Assembly (NCBI GenBank): GCA_041676645.1
Contig: JBAYRO010000003.1
Location: 40,214 to 104,213, forward strand
Direction: 5' to 3'
DNA length: 64,000 nucleotides
DNA from: JAMLIN01 sp041676645
GTDB lineage: Bacteria > Pseudomonadota > Gammaproteobacteria > Burkholderiales > Burkholderiaceae_E
Below the pieces are notes generated by a model. It did not search any database. It was not told the origin of the DNA and saw only the letters and a list, made by a program, of their open reading frames with translations. Below, piece by piece: positions 33,520 to 42,789 of this stretch (position 1 is its first letter; each line of letters begins with the position of its first letter). A program made the translations under genes and the position numbers.

Positions 33520-35844
33520 ATGAACAAGCAGAATCCTCCCGTCGAATCCGCCGACCAGGTTGCGATCCGTGCGCTGCGCGACGCCGCCCTGGATTACCAC
33601 CGCAATCCGACGCGGGGAAAGATCTCGGTCATACCCACCAAGCCGCTGCTGAACCAGCGTGACCTGTCACTGGCCTATTCGCCAGGCGTTGCCTATGCCT
33701 GCACCGCCATCGCCGAGGATCCCGCGCTGGCGGCGGAGTTCACTTCGCGGGGCAACCTGGTCGGTGTCATCACCAATGGCACGGCGGTGCTCGGCCTGGG
33801 CGACATCGGCCCGCTGGCGGGCAAGCCGGTCATGGAAGGCAAGGCCTGCCTGTTCAAGAAATTCGCGGGCATCGACGTCTTCGACATCGAGCTCGACGAG
33901 CGCGACCCCGATCGGCTGGTCGACATCATTGCAGCCCTGCAGCCCACGCTCGGGGGCATCAATCTCGAGGACATCAAGGCGCCGGAGTGCTTCTACATCG
34001 AACGCAAGCTGCGCGAGCGCCTGCGCATACCCGTCTTCCACGACGACCAGCATGGCACGGCGATCATTTCGTCGGCGGCGATGATCAACGGGCTCGAGCT
34101 GGTCGGCAAGACGATCACGCAGGTGCGGGTTGCGGTATCGGGCGCGGGGGCCGCGGCGATCGCCTGCGTCGACCTGATGGTCCAGCTCGGGGTGCGTGCC
34201 GAGAACATCCTGATGTGCGACTCGCGGGGCGTCCTGCGCCCGGACCGGGGCGACGCCATCCAGGAGGACAAGCTGCGCTATGCGCGCGAGACCGACGCCA
34301 GGACGCTTGCCGACGCGGTGCGCGGGGCCGATGTCTTCCTCGGCTGCTCGGCGGCCGACGTGCTTTCGCCGGAGATGCTCCAGACGATGGCGGAGCGTCC
34401 GATCGTGCTGGCGCTCGCCAATCCGGATCCCGAGATCCGTCCCGAGCTGGCGAAGCAGGCGCGGCCCGATTGCATCATCGCCACGGGTCGCTCCGACAAT
34501 CCGAACCAGGTCAACAACGTCCTGTGCTTTCCCTACATCTTCCGGGGGGCGCTCGATTGCGGGGCGAGCGCCGTGACCGAAAGCATGAAGCTTGCCTGTG
34601 TGCACGAGATCGCCGCGCTGGCCAAGGCCGAGGTGAGTGCCGAAGTGGCTGGCGCCTATCCGGGCGAGGACATCGTCTTCGGTCCCGACTACCTGATCCC
34701 GAAACCCTTCGATTCGCGCCTGATCATGCGGATCGCGCCGGCGGTCGCCCGCGCCGCGCAGGAGTCGGGGGTCGCGACCCGGCCGATCGAGGATTTCGTC
34801 GCCTATCGTGACTCCCTCACGCGCTTCGTCACCCAGACCGGCCTCGTGATGCGGCCGCTCTTCGCCGCCGCCCGCGAAGCCAACAAGCGCATCGTGTACA
34901 CCGAAGGCGAAGAGGAGCGGGTGCTTCGCGCCGCCCAGGTGGCGGTCGACGAGGGATTGGCCCGCCCCATCCTCATCGGCCGCCCCGCGGTGGTGGACAT
35001 GCGCATTCGTCGCGCCGGCCTGCGCCTGGCCGCCGGCCGCGACTTCGAGCTGATCGACCCGGAGAACGACGATCGTTTCCGGCAGTACTGGGAGGCCTTC
35101 CACCGCCTGCGGGCGCGTGACGGGGTGACGCCCGAGATGGCCAAGGCGGCACTGCGCAACTCGCCCACGATCACCGGCGCGATGCTGGTTCGCCGGGGCG
35201 ATGCCGACGGCATGGTCTGCGGCCTGGTCGGGCGCTTCGACGCGCATCTCGAGGACATCGGCAGCGTCCTCGGGCTGGCGCCGGGGGTGCGTCAGTTCGC
35301 CGCAATGAACGCGCTCGTGCTGGAGAAGCACATCCTTTTCGTTGCCGACACCTTCGTCAACGACGATCCCGATGCGCGCCAGCTCGCCGACATCGCGCGC
35401 ATGGCGGCAGCCGAGGTCGTCCGCTTCGGCCTGCCGCCGAAGGTCGCCTTCCTGTCGCATTCGAACTTCGGCTCCTCCCAGCGCCCGTCGGCGCGCAAGA
35501 TGCGCGAGGCCCGCGACCTGTTCCGCGAGGCTTGCCCGGATATCGAGGCGGACGGCGAACTGCATGGCGACGTCGCCCTGAGCGAAGGCCTGCGCGAGGA
35601 TTTCCTGGCGGATTCGACGCTCAGCGGCGCGGCCAACATCCTGGTCTGCCCCAACCTGGATGCGGCCAACATCCTCTTCAATGTGCTGAAGACCACCGGC
35701 GGGCAGGGCGTCCACGTCGGGCCGATGCTGCTCGGGGCGGCCGCTCCGGCGCACATCCTGACGCCTTCGGCCACGGTGCGGCGCATCGTCAACATGACGG
35801 CGCTGGCCTCGGCCGACGATCGCGTCTTCGAGCCGATCCGCTGA
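33520..35844 (+). CDS. maeB: NADP-dependent malic enzyme with C-terminal phosphotransacetylase domain (MaeB type)
   Basis: MaeB decarboxylates malate to pyruvate, yielding NADPH. Residues 1 to about 430 are the malic enzyme part, with the family's SLAYSPGVAYACTAI, GPLAGKPVMEGKACLFKKFAGIDVFDIE and FHDDQHGTAIISSAAMINGLELVGK. The remainder is a phosphotransacetylase-like domain (GLARPILIGRP... HVGPMLLGAAAPAHIL) that is usually regulatory and inactive. ATG 33520 has CGGAGA upstream. Length 774 is normal. Next to acetoacetyl-CoA synthetase it suggests acetyl-CoA/C4 metabolism. Confidence 0.95.
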   Translation: MNKQNPPVESADQVAIRALRDAALDYHRNPTRGKISVIPTKPLLNQRDLSLAYSPGVAYACTAIAEDPALAAEFTSRGNLVGVITNGTAVLGLGDIGPLAGKPVMEGKACLFKKFAGIDVFDIELDERDPDRLVDIIAALQPTLGGINLEDIKAPECFYIERKLRERLRIPVFHDDQHGTAIISSAAMINGLELVGKTITQVRVAVSGAGAAAIACVDLMVQLGVRAENILMCDSRGVLRPDRGDAIQEDKLRYARETDARTLADAVRGADVFLGCSAADVLSPEMLQTMAERPIVLALANPDPEIRPELAKQARPDCIIATGRSDNPNQVNNVLCFPYIFRGALDCGASAVTESMKLACVHEIAALAKAEVSAEVAGAYPGEDIVFGPDYLIPKPFDSRLIMRIAPAVARAAQESGVATRPIEDFVAYRDSLTRFVTQTGLVMRPLFAAAREANKRIVYTEGEEERVLRAAQVAVDEGLARPILIGRPAVVDMRIRRAGLRLAAGRDFELIDPENDDRFRQYWEAFHRLRARDGVTPEMAKAALRNSPTITGAMLVRRGDADGMVCGLVGRFDAHLEDIGSVLGLAPGVRQFAAMNALVLEKHILFVADTFVNDDPDARQLADIARMAAAEVVRFGLPPKVAFLSHSNFGSSQRPSARKMREARDLFREACPDIEADGELHGDVALSEGLREDFLADSTLSGAANILVCPNLDAANILFNVLKTTGGQGVHVGPMLLGAAAPAHILTPSATVRRIVNMTALASADDRVFEPIR

Positions 35845-35849
35845 GCGCC

Positions 35850-37268
35850 ATGGCGACCTTCAACGAGATGTACGATGGCGACCAGGTCCGCGGTGCGTAT
35901 CGCGAGATCGCCGACTGGATCCGCCGCACGGGCCTGGAAGCGCTCGGCAAGAAGCAGCGAGAGGCCGAGACCCTGTTCCGGCGTATCGGCATCACCTTCG
36001 CGGTATACGGGGAATCCGGCGAGCCCGCCGAGTCCGAGCGCCTGATTCCCTTCGATGTGGTTCCCCGCGTGTTCACCGGACAGGAATGGCAGCGGATCGA
36101 CGCGGGTGTGCGGCAACGGGCGCGGGCGCTGAATCTCTTCCTCGGCGACGTCTACCGGCGCGGCGAGATCATCAAGGCGGGCGTGATCCCGGCCGGGATC
36201 GTCTATCGCAACACGGCCTACCTGCCGGCGGCGGCGGGCTTCACCCCGGCGCGGGGTGTCTATTCGCACATCGTCGGTGTCGACCTGGTGCGGGTGGGGC
36301 CCGACGAGCTGTTCGTGCTCGAGGACAATTGCCGGACGCCTTCCGGCGTGTCGTACATGCTGGAGAACCGGGAGATCATGATGCGGATGCTGCCGGAGCT
36401 GTTCACCCGGCGCCGCATCAGTCCGGTGGCCGACTATCCGGCGCTGCTGCGCAGGACCCTCGCGAGCCTCGCCCCGCCGGCGTGCGAGCGCGAACCCTGC
36501 ATCGTCATCCTGACACCGGGCGTGTTCAACTCCGCCTACTACGAGCATTCCTTCCTCGCCGACCAGATGGGTGTCGAGCTCGTCGAGGGCCAGGATCTCT
36601 ACGTCGACGACGGGGTGGTGTACATGCGCACGACCCAGGGGCCACAGAGGGTCGATGTGATCTACCGGCGAATCGACGACGAATTCCTCGATCCGCTCAG
36701 CTTTCGTTCCGATTCCCTGCTCGGCGTCCCGGGCCTGTTCAATGCGTATCGCAGCGGCAAGGTGTCGATCTGCTCGGCGCCGGGCACCGGCGTTGCCGAC
36801 GACAAGGCCATCTACACCTATGTGCCCGACATGATCCGCTTCTACCTCGGTGAATCGCCCATTCTCGCCAATGTCCCGACCTGGCGATGCGCCGAACCCG
36901 ATGCGCTCGCCTACGTTCTTGCCCATCTCGACGAGCTGGTGGTCAAGGAAGTACATGGTTCGGGGGGCTACGGCATGCTGATCGGCCCGGCGGCCAGCGC
37001 GGCCGAGCTCGAGGCCTGCCGCGCGCGCCTGAAGGCTGCACCGGGCAACTACATCGCACAGCCGACGCTGGCGCTCTCGAGTTGCCCGACCTATGTCGAC
37101 AACGGGATCGCGCCGCGCCATGTCGACCTGCGTCCGTTCTGCCTGGTGGGCGACGAGATCCGCCTGGTGCGGGGTGGCCTGACCCGGGTCGCCCTGACCG
37201 AAGGTTCCCTGGTGGTGAATTCGAGCCAGGGCGGCGGAGTCAAGGACACCTGGGTTCTGGACGACTGA
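35850..37268 (+). CDS. Circularly permuted ATP-grasp protein
   Basis: The 472-residue protein belongs to the circularly permuted type 2 ATP-grasp family (DUF404/DUF407). Recognisable segments are FDVVPRVFTGQEWQRIDAGVRQRARALNLFLGDVY, LEDNCRTPSGVSYMLENR, FNAYRSGKVSICSAPGTGVADDKAIYTYVPDMI and the glycine loop VVKEVHGSGGYGMLIGP. Members are predicted amide- or peptide-bond ligases. It starts five bases after maeB and is followed two bases later by an alpha-E protein gene and then a transglutaminase-like gene, the standard trio of this uncharacterised system. The substrate is unknown. Confidence 0.92.
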   Translation: MATFNEMYDGDQVRGAYREIADWIRRTGLEALGKKQREAETLFRRIGITFAVYGESGEPAESERLIPFDVVPRVFTGQEWQRIDAGVRQRARALNLFLGDVYRRGEIIKAGVIPAGIVYRNTAYLPAAAGFTPARGVYSHIVGVDLVRVGPDELFVLEDNCRTPSGVSYMLENREIMMRMLPELFTRRRISPVADYPALLRRTLASLAPPACEREPCIVILTPGVFNSAYYEHSFLADQMGVELVEGQDLYVDDGVVYMRTTQGPQRVDVIYRRIDDEFLDPLSFRSDSLLGVPGLFNAYRSGKVSICSAPGTGVADDKAIYTYVPDMIRFYLGESPILANVPTWRCAEPDALAYVLAHLDELVVKEVHGSGGYGMLIGPAASAAELEACRARLKAAPGNYIAQPTLALSSCPTYVDNGIAPRHVDLRPFCLVGDEIRLVRGGLTRVALTEGSLVVNSSQGGGVKDTWVLDD

Positions 37269-37270
37269 TC

Positions 37271-38221
37271 ATGCTCAGCCGAACCGCCGAAAACCTGTTC
37301 TGGCTCGCCCGCAATGTCGAGCGGGCCGAGAACACGGCCCGCCTGCTCGAGATGGGCTACCGCATGGCGCTGCTGCCGGCGTCGCCGCATGGGACGCGCG
37401 GCGAATGGGGATCGGTGCTCGATGCGTCGCGTACTCGCGGCGGCTTCGAATCGATCCACGGCGACGATGTCCGCAAGCAGACCGTTGCCGACTACCTGCT
37501 CTTCGATCGCAGCAACCCATCGAGCGTGACCAACTGCCTGGACCTGGCGCGTGCCAATGCGCGGGCGATGCGCATCGCCCTGACCACCGAGATGTGGGTG
37601 GCGATCAACGATGCCTGGCTCGCCTGGCAACAGGTGCTGCCCTCGCACGCCAGCGGCGGTGGCCTGCCCGATGTCCTCGAGTGGATCCGGCGCCAGGGCT
37701 CGCTGTTCCGGGGCACCACCGACGGCACGCTGATGCGGGTCGACGGCTACGAATTCATCGGGATCGGGACGGCACTCGAGCGGGCGGACAACATGGCGCG
37801 CCTGCTCGACGTCAAGTACTACGTGCTGCTGCCCGGGGGAATCTCGATCGGCAGCGGCATCGATCACTACCAGTGGGCCAGCGTCCTGCATGCGGCCTCG
37901 TCGCTGCGGGCCTACCACTGGACCTACAAGACCGATGTCTCGCCGCGCAACATCGCCGACTTCCTCATCCTGAATCCGTTCACGCCCCGTTCCATGCATC
38001 ATTGCTACCGGATGCTGGGCGATCGTCTCAATGGCCTGGGCCGGCTCTACGGCCAGCGCCATGCATGCCACGAGGAGGTGAACGAGTCGGTGACCATGCT
38101 CTCGGAGCTGAAGATCGACGAGATCTTCTCGACCGGCCTGCATGAATTCCTCGACGAGTTCATCGGGCGAACAGCGCGGCTGCACGGCTCGATCGCGTCG
38201 GCCTACCATTTCGCGGAGTAG
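37271..38221 (+). CDS. Alpha-E domain protein
   Basis: The 316-residue all-helical protein begins LSRTAENLFWLARNVERAENTARLLEMGYR, the signature opening of the alpha-E family, and repeats it as GTALERADNMARLLDVKYYVLL in the second half, with conserved Glu-Arg-x-[ED]-Asn residues. Its biochemical role is unknown; it always accompanies the ATP-grasp and transglutaminase genes and probably forms part of their complex or shields a peptide product. Confidence 0.92.
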   Translation: MLSRTAENLFWLARNVERAENTARLLEMGYRMALLPASPHGTRGEWGSVLDASRTRGGFESIHGDDVRKQTVADYLLFDRSNPSSVTNCLDLARANARAMRIALTTEMWVAINDAWLAWQQVLPSHASGGGLPDVLEWIRRQGSLFRGTTDGTLMRVDGYEFIGIGTALERADNMARLLDVKYYVLLPGGISIGSGIDHYQWASVLHAASSLRAYHWTYKTDVSPRNIADFLILNPFTPRSMHHCYRMLGDRLNGLGRLYGQRHACHEEVNESVTMLSELKIDEIFSTGLHEFLDEFIGRTARLHGSIASAYHFAE

Positions 38222-38225
38222 TGCG

Positions 38226-39041
38226 ATGAGGCTGCGCATCGAGCATCGGACCATCTATCGCTACGAACCCGCGGTGCGGCTCGTGGTCCAGAACCTGCGC
38301 CTGCGTCCGGGCGAGTTCGATGGCCAGCGGGTCCTCGAATGGCGACTCGATGCCGGCGGACATGTCATCGACGACGGCTATGTCGATGGCGTCGGCAACC
38401 GGGTCAACATGCTGACCGCCCATGGCCCGCTCGAGGTGCTCGAAGTCGTTGCCGGGGGCGTGGTCGATGTGGCGGACCGGGCCGGGATGGTGCGCGGCCT
38501 GCGCGAACTCGTGCATCCGCTGGCATGGCTGCGGGCGGGCCCCCTGACGGGGCCGGCGGCCGCGATCGAGGAGCTGGCGCGCTCGGCGGTGCCCGATCGC
38601 GCGATGGACCGGCTGGCGCAGGGCCATGCCCTGGCGCAGGCGGTGGCGCAGGCGGTACGCTATGCGCCGGGAGCCAGTGATACCGCCACCACCGCGGCCG
38701 AGGCGCTCGAGGCGGGAATCGGGGTGTGCCAGGATCATGCCCATGTGCTGGTCGCCGCCGCCCGCAGCCTGGATATCCCGGCGCGCTACGTTACCGGCTA
38801 TCTCCATGATGGCGAGGGGCGGCTCGGTGGCGAAGCCACCCATGCCTGGGCGGAGCTGCATCTCGATGCCTACGGCTGGGTCGGTTTCGATCCGGCGAAC
38901 CGGCAGTGCCCGACGCAGGATTATGTCCGGCTCGCATGCGGAATCGACGCGGTCGATGCGGCTCCCTTCCGGGGCGCGGCCATCGGGGCCGCCACGGAGA
39001 CCCTGAGCCTCGAGGTACAGGTGAAGCCGGCGCAGCAGTAG
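38226..39041 (+). CDS. Transglutaminase-like (cysteine protease fold) protein
   Basis: The 271-residue protein has the bacterial transglutaminase N-terminal domain (RIEHRTIYRYEPAVRLVVQNLRLRP) and a catalytic core with Cys168 in GIGVCQDHAH, His206 in ATHAWAELH and Asp222 in GWVGFDPANR. This is an intact Cys-His-Asp triad, so it should be an active peptidase or amide-processing enzyme acting on the product of the upstream ATP-grasp ligase. It starts four bases after the alpha-E gene. No signal peptide, so it works in the cytoplasm. Confidence 0.92.
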   Translation: MRLRIEHRTIYRYEPAVRLVVQNLRLRPGEFDGQRVLEWRLDAGGHVIDDGYVDGVGNRVNMLTAHGPLEVLEVVAGGVVDVADRAGMVRGLRELVHPLAWLRAGPLTGPAAAIEELARSAVPDRAMDRLAQGHALAQAVAQAVRYAPGASDTATTAAEALEAGIGVCQDHAHVLVAAARSLDIPARYVTGYLHDGEGRLGGEATHAWAELHLDAYGWVGFDPANRQCPTQDYVRLACGIDAVDAAPFRGAAIGAATETLSLEVQVKPAQQ

Positions 39042-39112
39042 TCCGCCGCGGTTTCCCTTGCCGGAGACGCCGATATCCGGCCCGGGCAGGCGAGCGGGTA
39101 AGATCGCAAGCA

Positions 39113-39985
39113 GTGCCAAGCGAAATCCACCCTCGTACCACCGATGCCGGCCAGGACCGCGCAGCGCGGACCTCCCGGGATCCGTCGGCCGATGAATTGC
39201 GCCTGATCGTGGCGCTATGGCCTCTGCTGGACCGGCGAATCGCGGCACTGGAGCTCGGCCGTGGCGGCCGCGACGCGCCCGCGGTGCCGCCGATTCCGGA
39301 CCAGCTGCGCTGGGCCGGGCTCTATGAGCTGCCGTTTCCCCGGCATCTCGCGGCGGCGGCAGTGGCCTTCGACATGGACCGTGAACTGATCGGCGCCGCG
39401 AGGCAGGCGATTCCGGTTGCCAGCCTGGCGCGACTCACCAGCGTCTACGTCAAGCATGAATCCCGGGAAGGCGGAGTCGAGGTCTCCGGCGCGATTGCCG
39501 CCGAAACCTGGATGAGGGCCGGCTATCTGCGTTCGATGCGCGAGAGCCTGCGCGCGCTCCTCGTATTCGGGCGCAGCATCAACGAGCTGGTCGCCCGGGC
39601 GCGGGACACGGCCGACGATCGGGCGCTGCTCAATGCGATCCGGATCGACCCGGCGGTCCTGCTGGGCACGACCGGCGCGGCGCGAATGGCGCGGGCCCTG
39701 CTCGAGAACGACACCCGTTTCGTGCGGGGGATGAACAAGGCCATGACGGACGGACCCACGCTGCGCCAGCGGCGCCGCGAGTCCAGCAGCGTCGCGGCGG
39801 TGGAGGCGATCGCCGGGGCATCCTGGCACGAACTGGGCGACAAGGCCTTGCTGGCCGCCTTTCGGGGCCTGCGTCGCGAAGCCGCGGCGACCGCCCGCGG
39901 CGGCCGGGCGAGGGTTCGTGCAAGGCTCGCGCGCATGGCGATCGAACGAATTCCCGCCGCAAGCCACTCCGGCTCCCGCGCATGA
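39113..39985 (+). CDS. Unrecognised protein, co-transcribed with PLD gene
   Basis: I do not recognise this 290-residue protein. It is predicted largely helical, with no signal peptide or transmembrane segment, an acidic middle and an Arg-rich C-terminus (FRGLRREAAATARGGRARVRARLAR). The only start near the 5' end is GTG 39113; the next in-frame ATG is more than 80 codons in. The reading frame has normal high-GC codon use, and its stop overlaps the ATG of the phospholipase D-type gene (ATGA), good evidence that it is real. The neighbours suggest an envelope or lipid role, but nothing in the protein shows it. Confidence 0.6.
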   Translation: MPSEIHPRTTDAGQDRAARTSRDPSADELRLIVALWPLLDRRIAALELGRGGRDAPAVPPIPDQLRWAGLYELPFPRHLAAAAVAFDMDRELIGAARQAIPVASLARLTSVYVKHESREGGVEVSGAIAAETWMRAGYLRSMRESLRALLVFGRSINELVARARDTADDRALLNAIRIDPAVLLGTTGAARMARALLENDTRFVRGMNKAMTDGPTLRQRRRESSSVAAVEAIAGASWHELGDKALLAAFRGLRREAAATARGGRARVRARLARMAIERIPAASHSGSRA

Positions 39986-41562
39986 GTGGTCTGGCTTTTC
40001 GCCTGCTCGTCCTGGTCCTCGTCCTGGGGCTGGCCTGGCTCATGCTGGCTCGCGCGACCCGGCTCGACCCGCAGCTGGATCGCCCGGAATCGAGCGTGAT
40101 CGCCGAGACCGGCGATACGCGGCTGGGCCGGGCGCTGGCGGCGCAGGCGAGCGCGAATCCGGGCCGCTCCGGCATCTGGCCGATCTACGATGGATACGAT
40201 GCCTTTGCCGACCGGGCGCTGCTGGCCGACGCGGCCGACCGCAGCCTCGATGTCCAGTACTACATCTGGCGGCCCGACATGTCGGGGATCCTGCTGGCCG
40301 AGGCCCTGCACCGGGCAGCGGAGCGGGGCGTGCGGGTGCGGTTTCTCCTGGACGACAACACCACGGCTGGCGCCGATCCGATGCTGGTGGCCCTGGATTC
40401 GCACCCGAACATCGAGGTCCGGCTCTTCAATCCCTTTCCGATCCGGCGTTTTCGGGTGCTCGGCTACCTGGGTGATTTCGGGCGTCTCAACCGCCGCATG
40501 CACAACAAGTCGTTCACCGCCGATAACCAGGCCACCATTGTCGGCGGTCGCAATGTCGGGGACGAATACTTCAGCGCCGGGCAGGCGATGCGCTTCATCG
40601 ACCTGGATGTGCTGGCAACCGGTCCGGTGGTCCGGGATGTGTCGGCCGATTTCGATCGCTACTGGACGAGCGCCTCGTCCCATACACTGGCGAGCATCCT
40701 GGGCGAGGCGGCGTATGCGGGCCCCGAGACCGTCTCGGAGCGGGCGTCGATCGTCGAGCATGAGCCCCGCGCCCGGGAGTATCTCGAGGCGGTGCGCGAT
40801 TCGGGCTTCCTGCGGGAGCTTCTGGAGGGACGGATCTCCTTCGAGTGGACCGATGTCCGACTGCTGAGCGACGATCCGGCCAAGGGGCTCGGCAAGGCCT
40901 TGCCGGAGGACCTGCTCACGCACCGCCTGAACCGGGTGCTCGGAGGCGCGGAGCGCGACGTGAAGCTCGTGACACCTTACTTCGTGCCGACCGATGCCGG
41001 TGTCCGGGCCCTGTCCGGCCTGGTAGCGCGGGGCGTCGATGTCGGCGTGCTGACGAACTCCCTGGAAGCGACCGATGTCGTCCCGGTGCACGCCGGCTAC
41101 GCCAAGTACCGGGGCGAGTTGCTGGAGTCGGGCGTGCGGCTCTCCGAGATGAAGCGCGAGGCATCGGGCAACGGACAGCGCGACTCGCACCGACTGGCGG
41201 GGAGCTCCTCGTCGAGCCTGCATGCGAAGGTCTTCTCGGTCGACGGCGAGCGCCTGTTCGTCGGCTCCTTCAACTTCGATCCGCGTTCGGTGAACCTCAA
41301 CACCGAGATGGGACTGCTGATCGAAAGCCCCGGCCTTGCCCGGTCCATGGCCGAGGGCATCCGCGACATGCTCCCGGAATTCGCCTACGAGGTGCGGCTG
41401 AACGAGGAGGGTGATCTGCGCTGGATCGAACGGGGCGGCGTCGGCGAAGCGGCCCGCCCGGGCGACGATGTGATCGTGCACCGCCATGAACCCGATGCCG
41501 GATTCTGGAGCCGGGTCGGCGTGTGGATCACCAGTCGCCTGCCGGTCGAATGGCTGCTGTGA
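39982..41562 (+). CDS. Phospholipase D family protein, cardiolipin synthase C-like
   Basis: The 526-residue protein has one N-terminal transmembrane/signal-anchor helix (LAFRLLVLVLVLGLAWLMLAR) and two HKD active-site motifs, His174-Lys176-Asp181 (HNKSFTAD) and His414-Lys416-Asp421 (HAKVFSVD), with the following GSFNFDPRS typical of cardiolipin synthases. It resembles the ClsC/YmdC branch, which makes cardiolipin from phosphatidylglycerol and phosphatidylethanolamine with YmdB, though no YmdB-like gene is adjacent. The coupled upstream gene is unknown. Confidence 0.85.
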   Translation: MSGLAFRLLVLVLVLGLAWLMLARATRLDPQLDRPESSVIAETGDTRLGRALAAQASANPGRSGIWPIYDGYDAFADRALLADAADRSLDVQYYIWRPDMSGILLAEALHRAAERGVRVRFLLDDNTTAGADPMLVALDSHPNIEVRLFNPFPIRRFRVLGYLGDFGRLNRRMHNKSFTADNQATIVGGRNVGDEYFSAGQAMRFIDLDVLATGPVVRDVSADFDRYWTSASSHTLASILGEAAYAGPETVSERASIVEHEPRAREYLEAVRDSGFLRELLEGRISFEWTDVRLLSDDPAKGLGKALPEDLLTHRLNRVLGGAERDVKLVTPYFVPTDAGVRALSGLVARGVDVGVLTNSLEATDVVPVHAGYAKYRGELLESGVRLSEMKREASGNGQRDSHRLAGSSSSSLHAKVFSVDGERLFVGSFNFDPRSVNLNTEMGLLIESPGLARSMAEGIRDMLPEFAYEVRLNEEGDLRWIERGGVGEAARPGDDVIVHRHEPDAGFWSRVGVWITSRLPVEWLL

Positions 41563-41581
41563 GACGCGTGCGCCGGGCCCG

Positions 41582-41878
41582 TTATCGGCCGGTGTCGCCC
41601 GCGCGCAGGTCGGCGTATTCCGGATGCCGGTCGATGTAGGAATCGATGAAGCTGCATTCGGCGACCACCTTGCGGCCGACCCGGCGCATGTCGTCGAGCC
41701 CGGCCCTGGCGAGCTTCGAGCCGTGGCCCTTGCCTTCGTGTTCGGCCGGCACCTCGGTGTGGGTGAAGACCCGCACGCCGTTGCGGTCCTCGTAGCGCAG
41801 GATGCCGCCGAGCTGGCTACCGTCGTGGACCTCGTAGCGATGCCGTTGCGGATTGTCGATGACGCTTGCTTCGTTCAT
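41582..41878 (-). CDS. Small GNAT-fold N-acetyltransferase (YjdJ/NATD1-like)
   Basis: The 98-residue product is a minimal GNAT-family acetyltransferase with the acetyl-CoA loop EHEGKGHGSKLARAGLDDMR and the strand VVAECSFIDSYIDRHPEYADL, matching the small YjdJ/NATD1 type. Its substrate is unknown. Its ATG overlaps the stop of the metallophosphoesterase gene (ATGA); the frame is open farther upstream but only inside that gene. It ends 19 bases from the PLD gene on the opposite strand. Confidence 0.85.
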   Translation of the reverse strand: MNEASVIDNPQRHRYEVHDGSQLGGILRYEDRNGVRVFTHTEVPAEHEGKGHGSKLARAGLDDMRRVGRKVVAECSFIDSYIDRHPEYADLRAGDTGR

Positions 41879-42660
41879 GGAGTGGCTCCCTGGGGTGTGG
41901 GGACTTCGAGGTGGAGGGCCGGGTCGAAGAGGGCGTTCTCGACCACCCCTGCCGGTGCATAGCCGCGCGGATTCGCGAGCACCCGGGTCGCGCCGATCCG
42001 GTAGTCGAAGCTGTCGTGGGTATGGCCGTGCAGCCAGAGTGCTGGCTGCCAGCGCTGGATCCACGGCTCGAGATCGCTCACGAAGCAGGCGTTGAGCGGC
42101 GAATCCGCGAAGCGCGGATGGATGCTCTGCAGCGACGGGGCGAAATGCGTGATGACCACCGTCGGCCCTTCATGGGGCTCGGCAAAACGCTGCTCGAGCC
42201 AGGCAACGGATTCATCGCAGAGCCGCTGCGCGATGGCCGGGCTCAGGCGTTCGTCGGAACCGGGTTCGAGCCCGATCCGGCTGAAATCGCGGACCATCTC
42301 GGTGGCCATCGCCAGGCCTCGTTCGCGCGCCTGCTCGTCGGCATGGATGCGATGGTCCGACCACAGGGTGCAGCCGAGAAAGCGCACCCCCTGGAAGATC
42401 CATTCATCGCGCTCCAGGATCCGGACCGGGGTGCCGCGGGCGCCTTCGCGCAAGCTGGCATAGGTGGAGACGAGGTCCGAGCCGTAGAACTCGTGGTTGC
42501 CCGCCACGAAAAGCGTGGGTTGCCCGAACTGCTTCGCCCATTCGAGCGCCGCCGGCGGGCGCCCGAGGTCGCCCGCCAGCACCACCACGTCGGCATCGGT
42601 CGGCGGGGCCGCCATCGGATGCAGGGAGAGATGCAGGTCGGAGAGAAGCAGGATCTTCAT
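41875..42660 (-). CDS. Calcineurin-like metallophosphoesterase
   Basis: The 261-residue cytosolic protein has the complete dinuclear metal site of the family: LLSDLHLS, VLAGDLG, VAGNHEFY, VITHFAPS and LHGHTHDS. It probably hydrolyses a phosphodiester or phosphomonoester, but the substrate cannot be deduced. It is translationally coupled to the downstream acetyltransferase gene. Confidence 0.88.
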   Translation of the reverse strand: MKILLLSDLHLSLHPMAAPPTDADVVVLAGDLGRPPAALEWAKQFGQPTLFVAGNHEFYGSDLVSTYASLREGARGTPVRILERDEWIFQGVRFLGCTLWSDHRIHADEQARERGLAMATEMVRDFSRIGLEPGSDERLSPAIAQRLCDESVAWLEQRFAEPHEGPTVVITHFAPSLQSIHPRFADSPLNACFVSDLEPWIQRWQPALWLHGHTHDSFDYRIGATRVLANPRGYAPAGVVENALFDPALHLEVPTPQGATP

Positions 42661-42754
42661 GGTTGGCGCGAAGCGGTCCCGGCGGGCCTGGGTGGATGCC
42701 CCAGATATACCGCAGAACCCCGGCCGAGTGCCCGACAGGTCGCGTCGTCGACAT

Positions 42755-42782
42755 GGGCATCCGCGGGAAAGCGGGGATGCCC
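42755..42782. terminator. Hairpin after the small membrane protein gene
   Basis: GGGCATCC (42755-42762) pairs with GGATGCCC (42775-42782) over a 12-base loop, seven bases beyond the stop of the gene at 42790. There is no T run, so its terminator activity is uncertain. Confidence 0.35.
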
Positions 42783-42789
42783 GCGGGTG

